Source: DASUPK01 sp963747425 (GTDB lineage Bacteria; Actinomycetota; Thermoleophilia; Solirubrobacterales; 70-9). From it: a stretch of DNA of 64,000 nucleotides. Location of the stretch: positions 434,001 through 498,000 of the forward strand of contig CAVVFJ010000008.1 of the NCBI GenBank assembly GCA_963747425.1, read 5' to 3'. The number at the start of each line of letters is the position of its first letter. Within the stretch, counting starts at the first letter, position 1. The position numbers and the translations under genes were made by a program. A model generated the notes under the pieces. It worked only from the letters and a program-made list of their open reading frames with translations, had not been told where the DNA came from and did no database searches. Positions 14,947 through 22,772 of the stretch are shown one piece after another.

Positions 14947-15948
14947 TTAGTACTGCTTCCAGCCGGCGAATTCGCGGCCGGCGAACGCCTGGAGCGCAGT
15001 GACGTCCTGGGAGAACTGCGGCCGCAGCGACTCCATGATCGACTCCGGGATCTCCGGCTTGGGAGCCGGGGGAGCCTCCGGGTCGTGCACGAGCTTCTCG
15101 ACCATCCAGCGCATGCGCTCGGGAAGGCGGTCGAAGTTGCGGTCGAAGGAGCGGAAGCCCGGCAGCTTGATCAGCTTCTCCATGAACTGGTACTTGTCGG
15201 TCTCCTTGGCAGAGGACTTCTCCCATTCCCGGGTGAACTGCTCCGAGTAGAAGTCCGGGTCGACGCCCGCGAAGGCGAATGCCTTGCGCATCGTCGCCTG
15301 GCGGTCCGACTGCAGCTCCTCCTGGGTGATGATCTCGATCTGGGAGCGGTCGAAGCGCTCGATGTAGGGCTGCAGCTGCATCCAGTAGCGGGATCGGGTC
15401 ACGTAGGTCTGGTCCCCGCGGGCGAGCGCCTCCTCCATCGTCCGCGTCTCGTACCCGGCGCCGACCGCGTGGCTCCAGTGGGAGAGGATCCGGGAGATCG
15501 GGTCGCGCACCATGTAGAGCAGCTTCACGTCGGGGACGTGCTCGCCGATCCGCTCGGGGACGCCCTCGAAGTAGGGAAGGTTCGTGTAGTGCGGAGAGGA
15601 TTCACCCCGGACCGCGAAGCGGCCGTCGAAGCGGCCGCGGTACCAGTCGAGGCCCAGGTCCCAGTTGAGCTCCTCGACGAAGAAGTTGAGCTCCTTGGGC
15701 TTCGACATGTCGATCTCGGGGTGAAGCCCCAGGTAGTGGTGGATGCTCGTCGTGCCGCACTTGAGGCCGCCGATGATGATCAGGTTGGGCAGCGCGGCGT
15801 GACGGCGCCGGCGCCTGGGCACGCGGCCGCCCCGCTTTCGGTCGGCGGCATAGCGCTCTCGCGCCCGCAGGCACATCGCCTCATCGGCCGGATCGTGCGT
15901 GGGGGGAGGCATGGCCGGGGTTGCAACGGCAGCCATGGAGGCGGGCAT
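14947..15948 (-). CDS. Sulfotransferase domain protein
   Basis: A PAPS-dependent sulfotransferase of about 333 residues. The 5-prime-phosphosulfate loop LIIIGGLKCGTTSIHHYLGLHP appears near residue 54, and the 3-prime-phosphate motif KLLYMVRDPISRILSHW near residue 140. The first 50 residues are basic and Pro-rich and not part of the domain. Such enzymes transfer sulfate to carbohydrates, lipids or small molecules. ATG 15948 and ATG 15936 are both possible; TAACAT overlaps the first ATG, and would favour the second with a very short leader. Its ending has a terminal Tyr then TAA. The gene is divergent from the haloalkane dehalogenase. Confidence 0.85.
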   Translation of the reverse strand: MPASMAAVATPAMPPPTHDPADEAMCLRARERYAADRKRGGRVPRRRRRHAALPNLIIIGGLKCGTTSIHHYLGLHPEIDMSKPKELNFFVEELNWDLGLDWYRGRFDGRFAVRGESSPHYTNLPYFEGVPERIGEHVPDVKLLYMVRDPISRILSHWSHAVGAGYETRTMEEALARGDQTYVTRSRYWMQLQPYIERFDRSQIEIITQEELQSDRQATMRKAFAFAGVDPDFYSEQFTREWEKSSAKETDKYQFMEKLIKLPGFRSFDRNFDRLPERMRWMVEKLVHDPEAPPAPKPEIPESIMESLRPQFSQDVTALQAFAGREFAGWKQY

Positions 15949-15972
15949 GTTAGCGTCGCTCCGGCCGCGGGG

Positions 15973-15999
15973 TTTGTGGCGGCCGCTCCTTGTGAAGCC
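15973..15999. repeat. Intergenic repeat copy 1 (TTTGTGGCGGCCG element)
   Basis: TTTGTGGCGGCCG at 15973-15985 is followed by a TTGTG...AAGCC half. The same 13 bases and a similar following half occur at 25753-25779, also between genes. It lies upstream of the dehalogenase -10. Confidence 0.4.
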
Positions 16000-16015
16000 A
16001 TATCCTCCGCACTGA

Positions 16016-16903
16016 ATGGACGTCTTTCGCACCCCCGACGAGCGCTTCGAGGGCCTCCCGGGCTTCGACTTCGAGCCGCACTACGCGGAGGTCGACGGCC
16101 TGAGGCTGCACTACGTGGACGAAGGAGCCAAGAACGGCAAAGCCCCCATCGTCTGCTTCCACGGGGAGCCGACCTGGGCCTTTCTCTACCGCAAGATGCT
16201 CGGGCAACTGGTCGAGGGCGGGCACCGGGTGGTCTGCCCCGACTACGCGGGCTTCGGGCGCTCGGACAAGCCCACCGATCGCGATTGGTACACCTACGAC
16301 GGGCATGTCGAGCTGGTCACGGAGCTGCTCGACGGCCTCGACCTGTCCGACGTGGTCGCGGTGGTCCAGGACTGGGGCGGCCCGATCGGGTTGCGCTGGG
16401 CAATGGAGAACGCGGACCGGGTCGGGGGCCTGGTCATCCTCAACACCGGCATCTTCACCGGACGGGTCTCGAAGGGCTTCATGGCGTGGCGGGACTTCGC
16501 TGAGAAGAACCCGGACCTGCCGGTCGGCTTCGTGATCCAGGGGGCGACCACGACGGAGCTCCCGGACGATGTGGTCGCCGGCTACGACGCACCCTTCCCG
16601 ACCGCCGAGTCCAAGGCCGGCGCTGCCCAATTCCCGCTGCTGGTCCCGATCGAGGAGGACGCCACCGGAGCGAAGGAGATGCGCGAGGTGGCCGACGCGC
16701 TCGGCCGCTGGGAGAAGCCGGCGCTGGTCGCATTCTCCGACAGCGATCCCGTATTCCCGTATCCCCGCTCCGGGGAGCGGTTCGTGGATTGGATCCCGAC
16801 GGTCGCCGACCAGGTCAAGATCGAGGGAGCCGCGCACTTCCTGCAGGAGGACCGCGGCGAGCAGATCGCCGGCGAGATCCTGCGCTTCCTGGATTCGGCG
16901 TGA
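16016..16903 (+). CDS. Haloalkane dehalogenase-like hydrolase (DhlA-type, HLD-I)
   Basis: A 295-residue alpha/beta hydrolase. The oxyanion motif HGEPTWAFLYRK (residues 49-60) and the nucleophile elbow VVQDWGG put Asp119 as nucleophile with the halide-binding Trp120 next to it, as in DhlA. The probable acid is Asp244 (FSDSDPVFPY) and the base His274 (GAAHFLQED). A Trp at 158 in the cap could be the second halide-stabilising Trp. Haloalkane dehalogenases hydrolyse C-halogen bonds to alcohols; substrates of homologues with these residues vary. TATCCT (16001-16006) lies nine bases before the ATG. A second, different member is at 41995. Confidence 0.85.
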   Translation: MDVFRTPDERFEGLPGFDFEPHYAEVDGLRLHYVDEGAKNGKAPIVCFHGEPTWAFLYRKMLGQLVEGGHRVVCPDYAGFGRSDKPTDRDWYTYDGHVELVTELLDGLDLSDVVAVVQDWGGPIGLRWAMENADRVGGLVILNTGIFTGRVSKGFMAWRDFAEKNPDLPVGFVIQGATTTELPDDVVAGYDAPFPTAESKAGAAQFPLLVPIEEDATGAKEMREVADALGRWEKPALVAFSDSDPVFPYPRSGERFVDWIPTVADQVKIEGAAHFLQEDRGEQIAGEILRFLDSA

Positions 16904-16958
16904 CGAGGCGGCGCGCCGCGCCGTGAACAAGGAAGAAAGGAACGCGGAGGTAGCCCGA

Positions 16959-17795
16959 TTGCCGTGGCGAGGGCACGCCGATGGGCGGCCTCGCCTGGCG
17001 GTGCCTCCCGCGCCGATGCCGCTGCTGCTCGGGCGCCGGTTCCGGAAGCGCTGGCGCTGGGTCGGGGCCTTTGCCGACAACCTGATGGCGTTCGCGGCGA
17101 CCGCGCAGGTCGGCCCGGCGTCGACGACCTTCTGGGGCGTGTGGGATCGGGAGCGGCGCCGCCTCTGGGAGCAAACACGCCGCGGCATGCCCGGTCGGCG
17201 AGCCGAGGTGGCAATGCGCGGGCGGGAGGTCCACGTCCGCGCCGGCAGCATCGAGTTCGACCTCGAGCTCGCCGAGGGGACGCCCATCGAATGCATGTGC
17301 CCGAACGGTGAGGGTGGGTACACCTGGACCAGAAAGGCCGCCGGGATGCCGGTGACAGGCGAGGTTCGTATCGGGCGAAGGACCAACACGATCAACGGGC
17401 TCGGGGTCGAGGACGACTCGGCCGGATACCACCCGCGCTACACGTCATGGAAGTGGTCGGCGGGCGTCGGGACGGCCCGTGACGGCCATTCCTTCGCCTG
17501 GAACCTGGTCAGCGGCATCAACGATCCGCCGAGCTCCAGCGAGCGAACGATCTGGGTCGCCGGCCAGCCGACCGAGGCCGGCCCGGTCAAGTTCCAGGGC
17601 CTGGACACGATCCATTTCGAGGACGAGTCCCGGCTCAACTTCACCGCCGAGACGCAGCGGACCCACCACGAGGGGATCCCGCTGCTCGCTCGCTCGGACT
17701 ACGAGGCACCCCTGGGGACCTTCAGTGGATCGCTCTACGGGTTGCCGGTCGAATCGGCTCTGGGTGTGATGGAGGCGCACGATGCCGTCTGGTAG
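16959..17795 (+). CDS. DUF2804 family protein
   Basis: About 278 residues. The order of conserved phrases fits DUF2804: KRWRWVGAFADNLM, GPASTTFWGVWDRE, GYHPRYTSWKWSAGVG, and FAWNLVSGINDPPSSSERTIWVAG. The family is thought to form a beta-rich fold, but its role is unknown. The TTG at 16959 has the best ribosome-binding site (GGAGG eight bases upstream). A GTG at 16923 in the same frame is an alternative that would add 12 residues. Its 3-prime end overlaps the YihY gene by 14 nt, so the two are probably in one operon with the flippase-like gene that follows. Confidence 0.72.
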   Translation: MPWRGHADGRPRLAVPPAPMPLLLGRRFRKRWRWVGAFADNLMAFAATAQVGPASTTFWGVWDRERRRLWEQTRRGMPGRRAEVAMRGREVHVRAGSIEFDLELAEGTPIECMCPNGEGGYTWTRKAAGMPVTGEVRIGRRTNTINGLGVEDDSAGYHPRYTSWKWSAGVGTARDGHSFAWNLVSGINDPPSSSERTIWVAGQPTEAGPVKFQGLDTIHFEDESRLNFTAETQRTHHEGIPLLARSDYEAPLGTFSGSLYGLPVESALGVMEAHDAVW

Positions 17796-18648
17796 ATCCG
17801 AGTGGATCGCCATGGCCAAGGCGATCTACAGCCGTTTCGGAGAGGTGCAGGTCACGGATCGCGCGGCGGCGCTCACCTACTACTCCATCCTCTCGCTGTT
17901 CCCGGCGCTGCTCGTCGTCGTCTCCCTGCTGGCGCTGCTCGGGAACTACCCACAGACCTACGAGAGCATCGTCAACACCCTGCGTGACGCCGCGCCGGGG
18001 ACCGCCATCGACACGATCAACAGCGCGCTGCGCGACGCGCTCTCGAATCGCGGCAACGCCGGCGTGCTCCTGGTCGTCGGTCTGGCGCTCGGCCTCTACT
18101 CGGCGTCAGGCGCGATGGGAGCCGCGATGCGGTCGCTCGAGGCGATCAACCGGGCGGAGACGGGGCGCAGCTTCCTGCCGAACCTCGGGGTCCGGGTCGG
18201 GCTGACCGCCCTCGTCACGCTCCTCGTGCTGATCGCCTTCCTGGCGGTGGTGATCGCCGGACCCCTCTTCGGCTCGATCGCGGATGCGGCGGGCTTCCCC
18301 GACGTCGTCAAGGGCTTGGTCGGCTATCTGCGCTGGCCTATCGGCGCCCTCGCGCTGCTCACTGCCTTCGCCCTCGTCTACGCGCTCGGCCCGAGGCGAA
18401 CCCACGCCGGGCATGACCGATCCCTGCGGTCGGTGTTGCCGGGCGCGCTCGTCGGCACCGGCCTCTGGTTCGCCGTTTCCCTGATCTTCACCGCCTACGT
18501 CTCGCACTTCGGCTCTTATGAGGTGACCTATGGCACCCTCGGCGCCTTGATCTCGCTGCTGATCTGGCTCTGGCTCGGCAACCTGGCGTTTCTTCTGGGC
18601 GCCCTCTTCAACGCCGAGTCCCACAGGATCTCGGGCGGGGGCGGATGA
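17782..18648 (+). CDS. YihY/BrkB family inner-membrane protein
   Basis: A 288-residue protein with six hydrophobic segments. The N-terminal DRAAALTYYSILSLFPALLVVVSLLALLG is the family signature, and the C-terminal YGTLGALISLLIWLWLGNLAFLLGALFNAE is equally typical. Members (formerly called RNase BN, in error) are membrane proteins of uncertain transport function. GGAGG lies just before the ATG and inside the end of the DUF2804 gene. Its stop overlaps the start of the following gene by ATGA, showing translational coupling. Confidence 0.88.
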   Translation: MPSGRSEWIAMAKAIYSRFGEVQVTDRAAALTYYSILSLFPALLVVVSLLALLGNYPQTYESIVNTLRDAAPGTAIDTINSALRDALSNRGNAGVLLVVGLALGLYSASGAMGAAMRSLEAINRAETGRSFLPNLGVRVGLTALVTLLVLIAFLAVVIAGPLFGSIADAAGFPDVVKGLVGYLRWPIGALALLTAFALVYALGPRRTHAGHDRSLRSVLPGALVGTGLWFAVSLIFTAYVSHFGSYEVTYGTLGALISLLIWLWLGNLAFLLGALFNAESHRISGGGG

Positions 18649-19628
18649 CGGCTCCGCTCGGGGTGGACCTGGGCAGGAGCTACGACAGCTTTCAGCACGG
18701 CGCCCAGGAGTTCTTTCACCGGCTGTCCGAGATCGGCTGGCCGGCGATGGCGATTGCCCTGGGCTTCTACCTGGCGCACCTGCTCGCCCGGAGCCGCGCC
18801 TGGCAGAACACGCTGAGGGCGGCGTACCCCGATCGGAAGGTGCCCTTTCCGCGGATCGCGGCCGCCTATCTGATCGGCGCCGGCATGAACAGCGTGATCC
18901 CGGCCCGGATCGGCGACGCGGTCAAGATCTTCCTCGCCAAGCGCTCGATCCGGCGGTCGACCTATCCGACGGTGGTCTCGTCCTTCTTCGTCGGCTCGGT
19001 CTTCGACACCTCCGCGGGGATCCTCGTCTTCGTCTACGCCCTCACCCAGGGCCTGTTGCCCAAGCCTCCCGAGCTGCCCGACCTGCCGGCCTTCGACATC
19101 GCCTTCTGGGCGCAGCATCCGAGCCTGCTGGTCTTCACCCTGACCGCCCTGGCCATTGCGATCGTCGTCACCTTCGCGCTGCTGGCCCGCCGGGTCGAGG
19201 CGTTCTGGGACCGGGTCAAGCAGGGCGCCATCGTGCTGGCGACGCCGAGCCTCTATCTGCGGACGGTGGCCTCCTGGCAGGGATTCGGCTGGCTGCTCCG
19301 CTTCTTCTCGTTCTGGTTCTTCCTCGAGGCCTTCCACATCGGCGGCTCATTCCAGAACGTGATGCTGGTGATGAGCGTGCAGACGATCGCGACGCTTCTG
19401 CCGCTGACCCCCGGCGGCGCGGGCGCTCAGCAGGCTCTGCTCGTGGCCACCCTGGTCGGCCCCGGTCCGATCGCGGTTCTGACCTACTCGGTGGGCCAGC
19501 AGATCGCGGTCGCGGCCTGGACGGTCGTCCTCGGAGCCCTCGCCCTGATCTTCGTCTTCCGCACGACCGACTGGCGCCGGCTGATCCACAGCGCGAGCAA
19601 GGAGGCGGAGCAGCACGCCGAGGCATAG
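18645..19628 (+). CDS. Lysylphosphatidylglycerol synthase TM-region (UPF0104) flippase-like protein
   Basis: A 327-residue polytopic protein with about eight hydrophobic segments. The motifs AAAYLIGAGMNSVIPARIGDAVKIFLAKR (near residue 72) and LLPLTPGGAGAQQALL (near residue 251) define the LPG-synthase transmembrane / UPF0104 family. There is no catalytic aminoacyl-transferase domain, so it is more like a glycolipid or lipid flippase than an MprF enzyme. It is translated from an ATGA overlap with the YihY gene and closes the operon. A short perfect hairpin lies 17 bases after its stop. Confidence 0.82.
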   Translation: MTAPLGVDLGRSYDSFQHGAQEFFHRLSEIGWPAMAIALGFYLAHLLARSRAWQNTLRAAYPDRKVPFPRIAAAYLIGAGMNSVIPARIGDAVKIFLAKRSIRRSTYPTVVSSFFVGSVFDTSAGILVFVYALTQGLLPKPPELPDLPAFDIAFWAQHPSLLVFTLTALAIAIVVTFALLARRVEAFWDRVKQGAIVLATPSLYLRTVASWQGFGWLLRFFSFWFFLEAFHIGGSFQNVMLVMSVQTIATLLPLTPGGAGAQQALLVATLVGPGPIAVLTYSVGQQIAVAAWTVVLGALALIFVFRTTDWRRLIHSASKEAEQHAEA

Positions 19629-19644
19629 AGGGCTGATGCGGGTT

Positions 19645-19660
19645 ATCCGCGCACGCGGAT
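19645..19660 (+). terminator. Hairpin after the DUF2804-YihY-flippase operon
   Basis: ATCCGCG and CGCGGAT form a perfect 7-bp stem around a CA, 17 bases after the operon's last stop. No T tract follows, so it is a weak terminator candidate or just a palindrome. Confidence 0.3.
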
Positions 19661-19676
19661 GACGCCGCATCCCTTC

Positions 19677-19744
19677 GCCTGCGACGCCCCCGCGCACACG
19701 CCTAACCCCCATCAACCCTCTAGACGCAGGGTGGCGTCGCAGGC
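19677..19744. repeat. Inverted repeat with perfect 12-bp arms
   Basis: GCCTGCGACGCC (19677-19688) is the exact reverse complement of GGCGTCGCAGGC (19733-19744), separated by 44 bases. It precedes a small exported protein by about 37 bases and might fold in its leader or form a long-arm operator. Confidence 0.5.
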
Positions 19745-19781
19745 TCAAGTACGCGCCCGAGATGTCGATGCGTATCCCGTC

Positions 19782-20066
19782 ATGGCGCAACTGCGGATCG
19801 CATTGACGGTGATCGCGGCTACCGCCGCACTGGCCGCAATTCCCGCCCAGTCGGGCGCCTCGGGCAAGGGCCTCCGGAGCTGCGGCGGGTCGGTCCGCGC
19901 AGCGGTCGTCCCCTGCCCCAAGGCAAAGCGCATCGCCGGGGAGTACCGCAAGACCAGGACCCGGAAGCTGCAGGGCTTCATCTGCACCTCGAAGCGGAGG
20001 GGTAAGCGGATCAACGCCCGCTGCGTGCTCGACCGGAAGCGCGTCCTGTTCTCGTTCCGGGCTTAG
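19782..20066 (+). CDS. Small exported Cys-containing basic protein
   Basis: No family is recognised. The 94-residue protein from the ATG at 19782 begins with a good signal peptide (IALTVIAATAALAAIPAQSGASG). The mature part is about 70 residues, basic (many Lys/Arg) and has four Cys, in RSCGGS, VPCPKA, FICTSK and NARCVL contexts, which could form two disulfides outside the cell. A 41-residue N-terminal extension in the same frame runs through a long inverted repeat and is unlikely to be coding. The stop codon is at the base of a long stem-loop. Confidence 0.6.
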   Translation: MAQLRIALTVIAATAALAAIPAQSGASGKGLRSCGGSVRAAVVPCPKAKRIAGEYRKTRTRKLQGFICTSKRRGKRINARCVLDRKRVLFSFRA

Positions 20067-20113
20067 ACGGCCGACCCCGAATCCCCGCACGCTGATTCGG
20101 ACTCGACCGTCTA
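20064..20113. terminator. Bidirectional stem-loop between convergent genes
   Basis: The stem pairs TAGACGG with CCGTCTA, CGA with TCG and CCGAATC with GATTCGG, with two small internal bulges. Both outer arms contain the stop codons of the two convergent genes (TAG in each direction). This symmetrical design suits termination from either side. Confidence 0.55.
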
Positions 20114-20779
20114 GGTCGCCGGGCGAGACGGGAGCGACCAGCGCCAGGGCGGCTCGTCGCCGCGCGGGAAGCGATAGTGGTCGCGGCCCGGCAGGGTCTC
20201 GAGCGGGACCAGCGCCGGGTCGTCCTCGAGGTTCAGCCTGATCCCCGACGCGGCGGCGATCTGCTCGGCCCCGGCCGTCCGCACGATCCGCTCCCAGCCC
20301 GCTCCGGGCCGGTACAGCCAGTAGGTGACGCGCACACCGCCACATATTCGGCGGCCACAAACACCGCCGCCGGACAAGCGCCGATCCTCGACGGAGGCGA
20401 ACTCGGTCACCCTCCGCCTCGATGAGGTGAGGCCGGGGTCGGAGCCGGGCAGCGCGCAGCTCGGGCGCCGGCAGTAGCGGAAGTCGACGGGCAGCTCCCC
20501 GGCCTCGACGGCCGGGGTGGGCGCGAGGCTCCGAACCAGTTTTCCCAGGGGAAAGCCGTACGCCAGCGCGAGCGGGTTCCGCCCGCAGGGCACCGGATAG
20601 CGCGGCGTGCAGGCGATGCGCCTCGCCAGCATCTCGCCGAGCTCGCGATCGGCCCGGCGCGGGGGCGAGGCCACCAGGGCCGCGATCGCGACCAGGATCA
20701 GGGCGCCGATCACGCCCGCCAGCGCGACGTACTCGACCGAGGCGGATCCCCTGCGATGCGATGGCGGCGTAGCCGGCAC
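20111..20779 (-). CDS. Pilin-like (Flp/TadE-type) membrane protein with extra-cytoplasmic domain
   Basis: A 222-residue protein. The N-terminus reads RRGSASVEYVALAGVIGALILVAIAALVAS: a small-residue cleavage site followed by E at +5 and a hydrophobic helix, as in Flp pilins and TadE-like pseudopilins. The remaining 180 residues contain six Cys (including RIACT, PCGRN, YCRRPSCAL, VCGRRICGG) and look like a disulfide-bonded external domain. No Tad/Flp machinery is seen in the window. The ATG at 20779 gives a short basic n-region before the cleavage site. I do not know a function. Confidence 0.55.
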   Translation of the reverse strand: MPATPPSHRRGSASVEYVALAGVIGALILVAIAALVASPPRRADRELGEMLARRIACTPRYPVPCGRNPLALAYGFPLGKLVRSLAPTPAVEAGELPVDFRYCRRPSCALPGSDPGLTSSRRRVTEFASVEDRRLSGGGVCGRRICGGVRVTYWLYRPGAGWERIVRTAGAEQIAAASGIRLNLEDDPALVPLETLPGRDHYRFPRGDEPPWRWSLPSRPAT

Positions 20780-20855
20780 CGGCGCACGCTCTCGCGCCGA
20801 GTCATCCGCGGGGCGCGCATCCGTGCCGAATCTGTGACCGGCGGGTGCCGCACTC

Positions 20856-20867
20856 TAGAATCGAGCC
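20856..20867 (+). promoter_or_regulatory. Leaderless-type -10 element
   Basis: TAGAAT (20856-20861) is followed by six bases and the ATG at 20868. There is no Shine-Dalgarno. Confidence 0.5.
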
Positions 20868-21137
20868 ATGGAAGGTTTCGGTGGGCTTTTCGGCGACCCG
20901 GAGGAAATGCGCAGGCGCATGGAGGAGCTCCAGGAGCAGATGCAGGGAGCTCAGAAGGTCGCCTGGGCCGACAACGCGATCAAACTCGCTGTGGAGATGA
21001 CCGTGGCGGCGATCAGCTCGATGGACCTCACCGGCTCCAGCGACGAGCAGGCCGTCCAGGTCCGCGACGCGATCAGGATCGTCTTTCCCGAGGCAGTGAC
21101 GCTGGTGAGGGAGGCCCGCGAGGGCCTGCAGGACTGA
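20868..21137 (+). CDS. Small hypothetical helical protein
   Basis: An 89-residue protein without a recognised family. Residues 10-30 (PEEMRRRMEELQEQMQGAQ) are a strong coiled-coil-like helix, followed by two more predicted helices and an acidic end (EAREGLQD). The start superficially recalls YbaB/EbfC nucleoid proteins, but the rest does not match. A -10 box six bases upstream supports it as a real, independently transcribed gene. It precedes the SDR gene by 30 bases. Confidence 0.6.
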   Translation: MEGFGGLFGDPEEMRRRMEELQEQMQGAQKVAWADNAIKLAVEMTVAAISSMDLTGSSDEQAVQVRDAIRIVFPEAVTLVREAREGLQD

Positions 21138-21167
21138 TGTCCGCGCGACCCGGCGAGGCCTGACCCG

Positions 21168-21971
21168 GTGGGCCTCCCGGAGCCCTCGGTCAGCAGCACC
21201 GCCCTGGTCACAGGCGCGTCCTCCGGGATCGGCGCGGCCATCGCGAATGAGCTTGCTTCGCGGGGATACTCGATCGCCCTGACCGCGAGGCGCGAGGAGA
21301 GGCTCCAAAGCCTGGCGACGGACCTCACCTCGGAGCACGGCGTCGTGGCCGAGGCGATCGCCTGCGATCTCGGCGACCCGGCGGAGCGCGAGCGGCTGGC
21401 CGATGAGCTTCGCACCCGTGGGCGGGCGGTCGAGGTGCTGGTCAACAACGCGGGCTTCGGGCATCAGGCCGACTTCTCGACCAGCCCGCGGGAGCGGATG
21501 GTGGAGATGGTGCGGCTCAACGTCGAGGCTGTCGTCGACCTGACCAGCCGGTTCCTGACCCCGATGACCGAGCGTGGCCGAGGGACCATCATCAACATCG
21601 CCTCGACAGCCGCGTTTCAGCCCCTTCCGGGCTCCGCTGTCTACGCGGCCAGCAAGTCGTTCGTCCTCTCCTTCAGCGAGGCGATCCGCACGGAATTGCG
21701 CGGCTCGGGCGTCACCGTGACCGCCGTCTGCCCGGGCCCGGTGCGGACCGAGTTCACCGAGGTCGCGGGTTTCCCGGGAGTCGAGGACCGGACTCCCGGC
21801 GCCGTCTGGATGTCCCCGGAGGACCTGGCTCGCCACGCGGTCGACGGCGCCCAGGGCGATCGCCGAGTCGTCGTCCCGGGCGCGCTCAATCGCGCCGGGG
21901 CGCTCGCCGGGCAGCACAGCCCGCGGGCCTTCGCGCTGCCGCTGCTGAACCGGTTCTGGCGCAACGTCTGA
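21168..21971 (+). CDS. Short-chain dehydrogenase/reductase
   Basis: A 267-residue classical SDR. The cofactor motif TGASSGIGAAIA is near residue 15, NNAGFG near 96, the catalytic Ser in NIASTAAFQ near 142, and YAASKSF provides Tyr and Lys near 157-161. The PGPVRTEF segment follows. The Arg pair after the second beta-strand (TARREERLQ) suggests NADP(H). The C-terminus RAFALPLLNRFWRNV is hydrophobic, as in SDRs of the DltE/YqjQ type. Substrate unknown. It shares a direction and short gaps with its neighbours. Confidence 0.88.
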   Translation: MGLPEPSVSSTALVTGASSGIGAAIANELASRGYSIALTARREERLQSLATDLTSEHGVVAEAIACDLGDPAERERLADELRTRGRAVEVLVNNAGFGHQADFSTSPRERMVEMVRLNVEAVVDLTSRFLTPMTERGRGTIINIASTAAFQPLPGSAVYAASKSFVLSFSEAIRTELRGSGVTVTAVCPGPVRTEFTEVAGFPGVEDRTPGAVWMSPEDLARHAVDGAQGDRRVVVPGALNRAGALAGQHSPRAFALPLLNRFWRNV

Positions 21972-21980
21972 AGGGGTCTG

Positions 21981-22772
21981 ATGCCCACCCTCGAGGCTCG
22001 CGGCGTCGAGATCGCGTGGAGCGAGCGCGGCGAGGGGCCACCGGTTCTTTTGATCCACGAGACCGCGGCCACCGGCGCTGCCTGGGAGCCCGTCGCCGAG
22101 GCGTTGTCCGAGCACACCCGCGCGATCTCCTACGACCGCCGCGGCTGGGGCGCCTCGAGCGCGCCGGAGGAATACCGCCGCACGACGGTCGAGGAGCAGA
22201 GCGAGGACGCGGCGGCCCTGATCGAGGCGGTCGCGGATTCTCCCGCCGCCGCCTGCGGGGCGGGGATCGGAGCGGTGATCGCTCTCGACCTCCTCCTGCG
22301 GCGCGCGGACTTGGTCTCGGCGGCGGTCCTGATCGAATCCCCGCTCTTCCAGCTCCTCCCGGCCGCCACCGAGGCGCTCTCAGAGGACCGACACCGGCTG
22401 GAGATCGCGGCGGGGAGCGGTGAGGACGTGATCGAGCTCTACCTCTCCGGCGGGCTCCCGGCCCTCGGCCCGGGGGTCGGCCGTCTGCCCGACGCGACGT
22501 CGGTGGCCGCCAGGGGACGACCGGCGAGCGTGGTGGCCGAGCTGGGCATCGCCGCCGGCTGGAGGATGCCGCTGTCCCGCCTGGCGAGCGCCGGGAGCCC
22601 GTCGGCGATCGTCACGTCGGGCTCGACGCCGCCCCTGCTCCGCGAGGCCTCCGCGGCGCTTGCCGCCCGGCTGGCTCAGGCCTCGGCGCGCGAGGTCGGC
22701 GCGGGCGAGAAGTCGCCGCAGCTCGGCGCGCCCGATGAGATCGCGTCGATCCTGCTCGAGCTCACTCCGTAG
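21981..22772 (+). CDS. Alpha/beta-hydrolase-fold protein without nucleophile Ser
   Basis: A 263-residue alpha/beta-fold protein. VLLIHETAATGAAWEPVAEALSEHTRAISYDRRGWGASS is the first half of the fold (oxyanion His and YDRRGWG). The expected nucleophile elbow G-x-S-x-G reads GAGIG (in AACGAGIGAVIALD), so the Ser is replaced by Gly. The C-terminal His is also not obvious. It is therefore probably a non-hydrolytic member or a degenerate enzyme. It starts with ATG after AAGGGG, nine bases after the SDR gene. Its end overlaps the convergent zinc-ribbon gene by 11 nt. Confidence 0.75.
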   Translation: MPTLEARGVEIAWSERGEGPPVLLIHETAATGAAWEPVAEALSEHTRAISYDRRGWGASSAPEEYRRTTVEEQSEDAAALIEAVADSPAAACGAGIGAVIALDLLLRRADLVSAAVLIESPLFQLLPAATEALSEDRHRLEIAAGSGEDVIELYLSGGLPALGPGVGRLPDATSVAARGRPASVVAELGIAAGWRMPLSRLASAGSPSAIVTSGSTPPLLREASAALAARLAQASAREVGAGEKSPQLGAPDEIASILLELTP

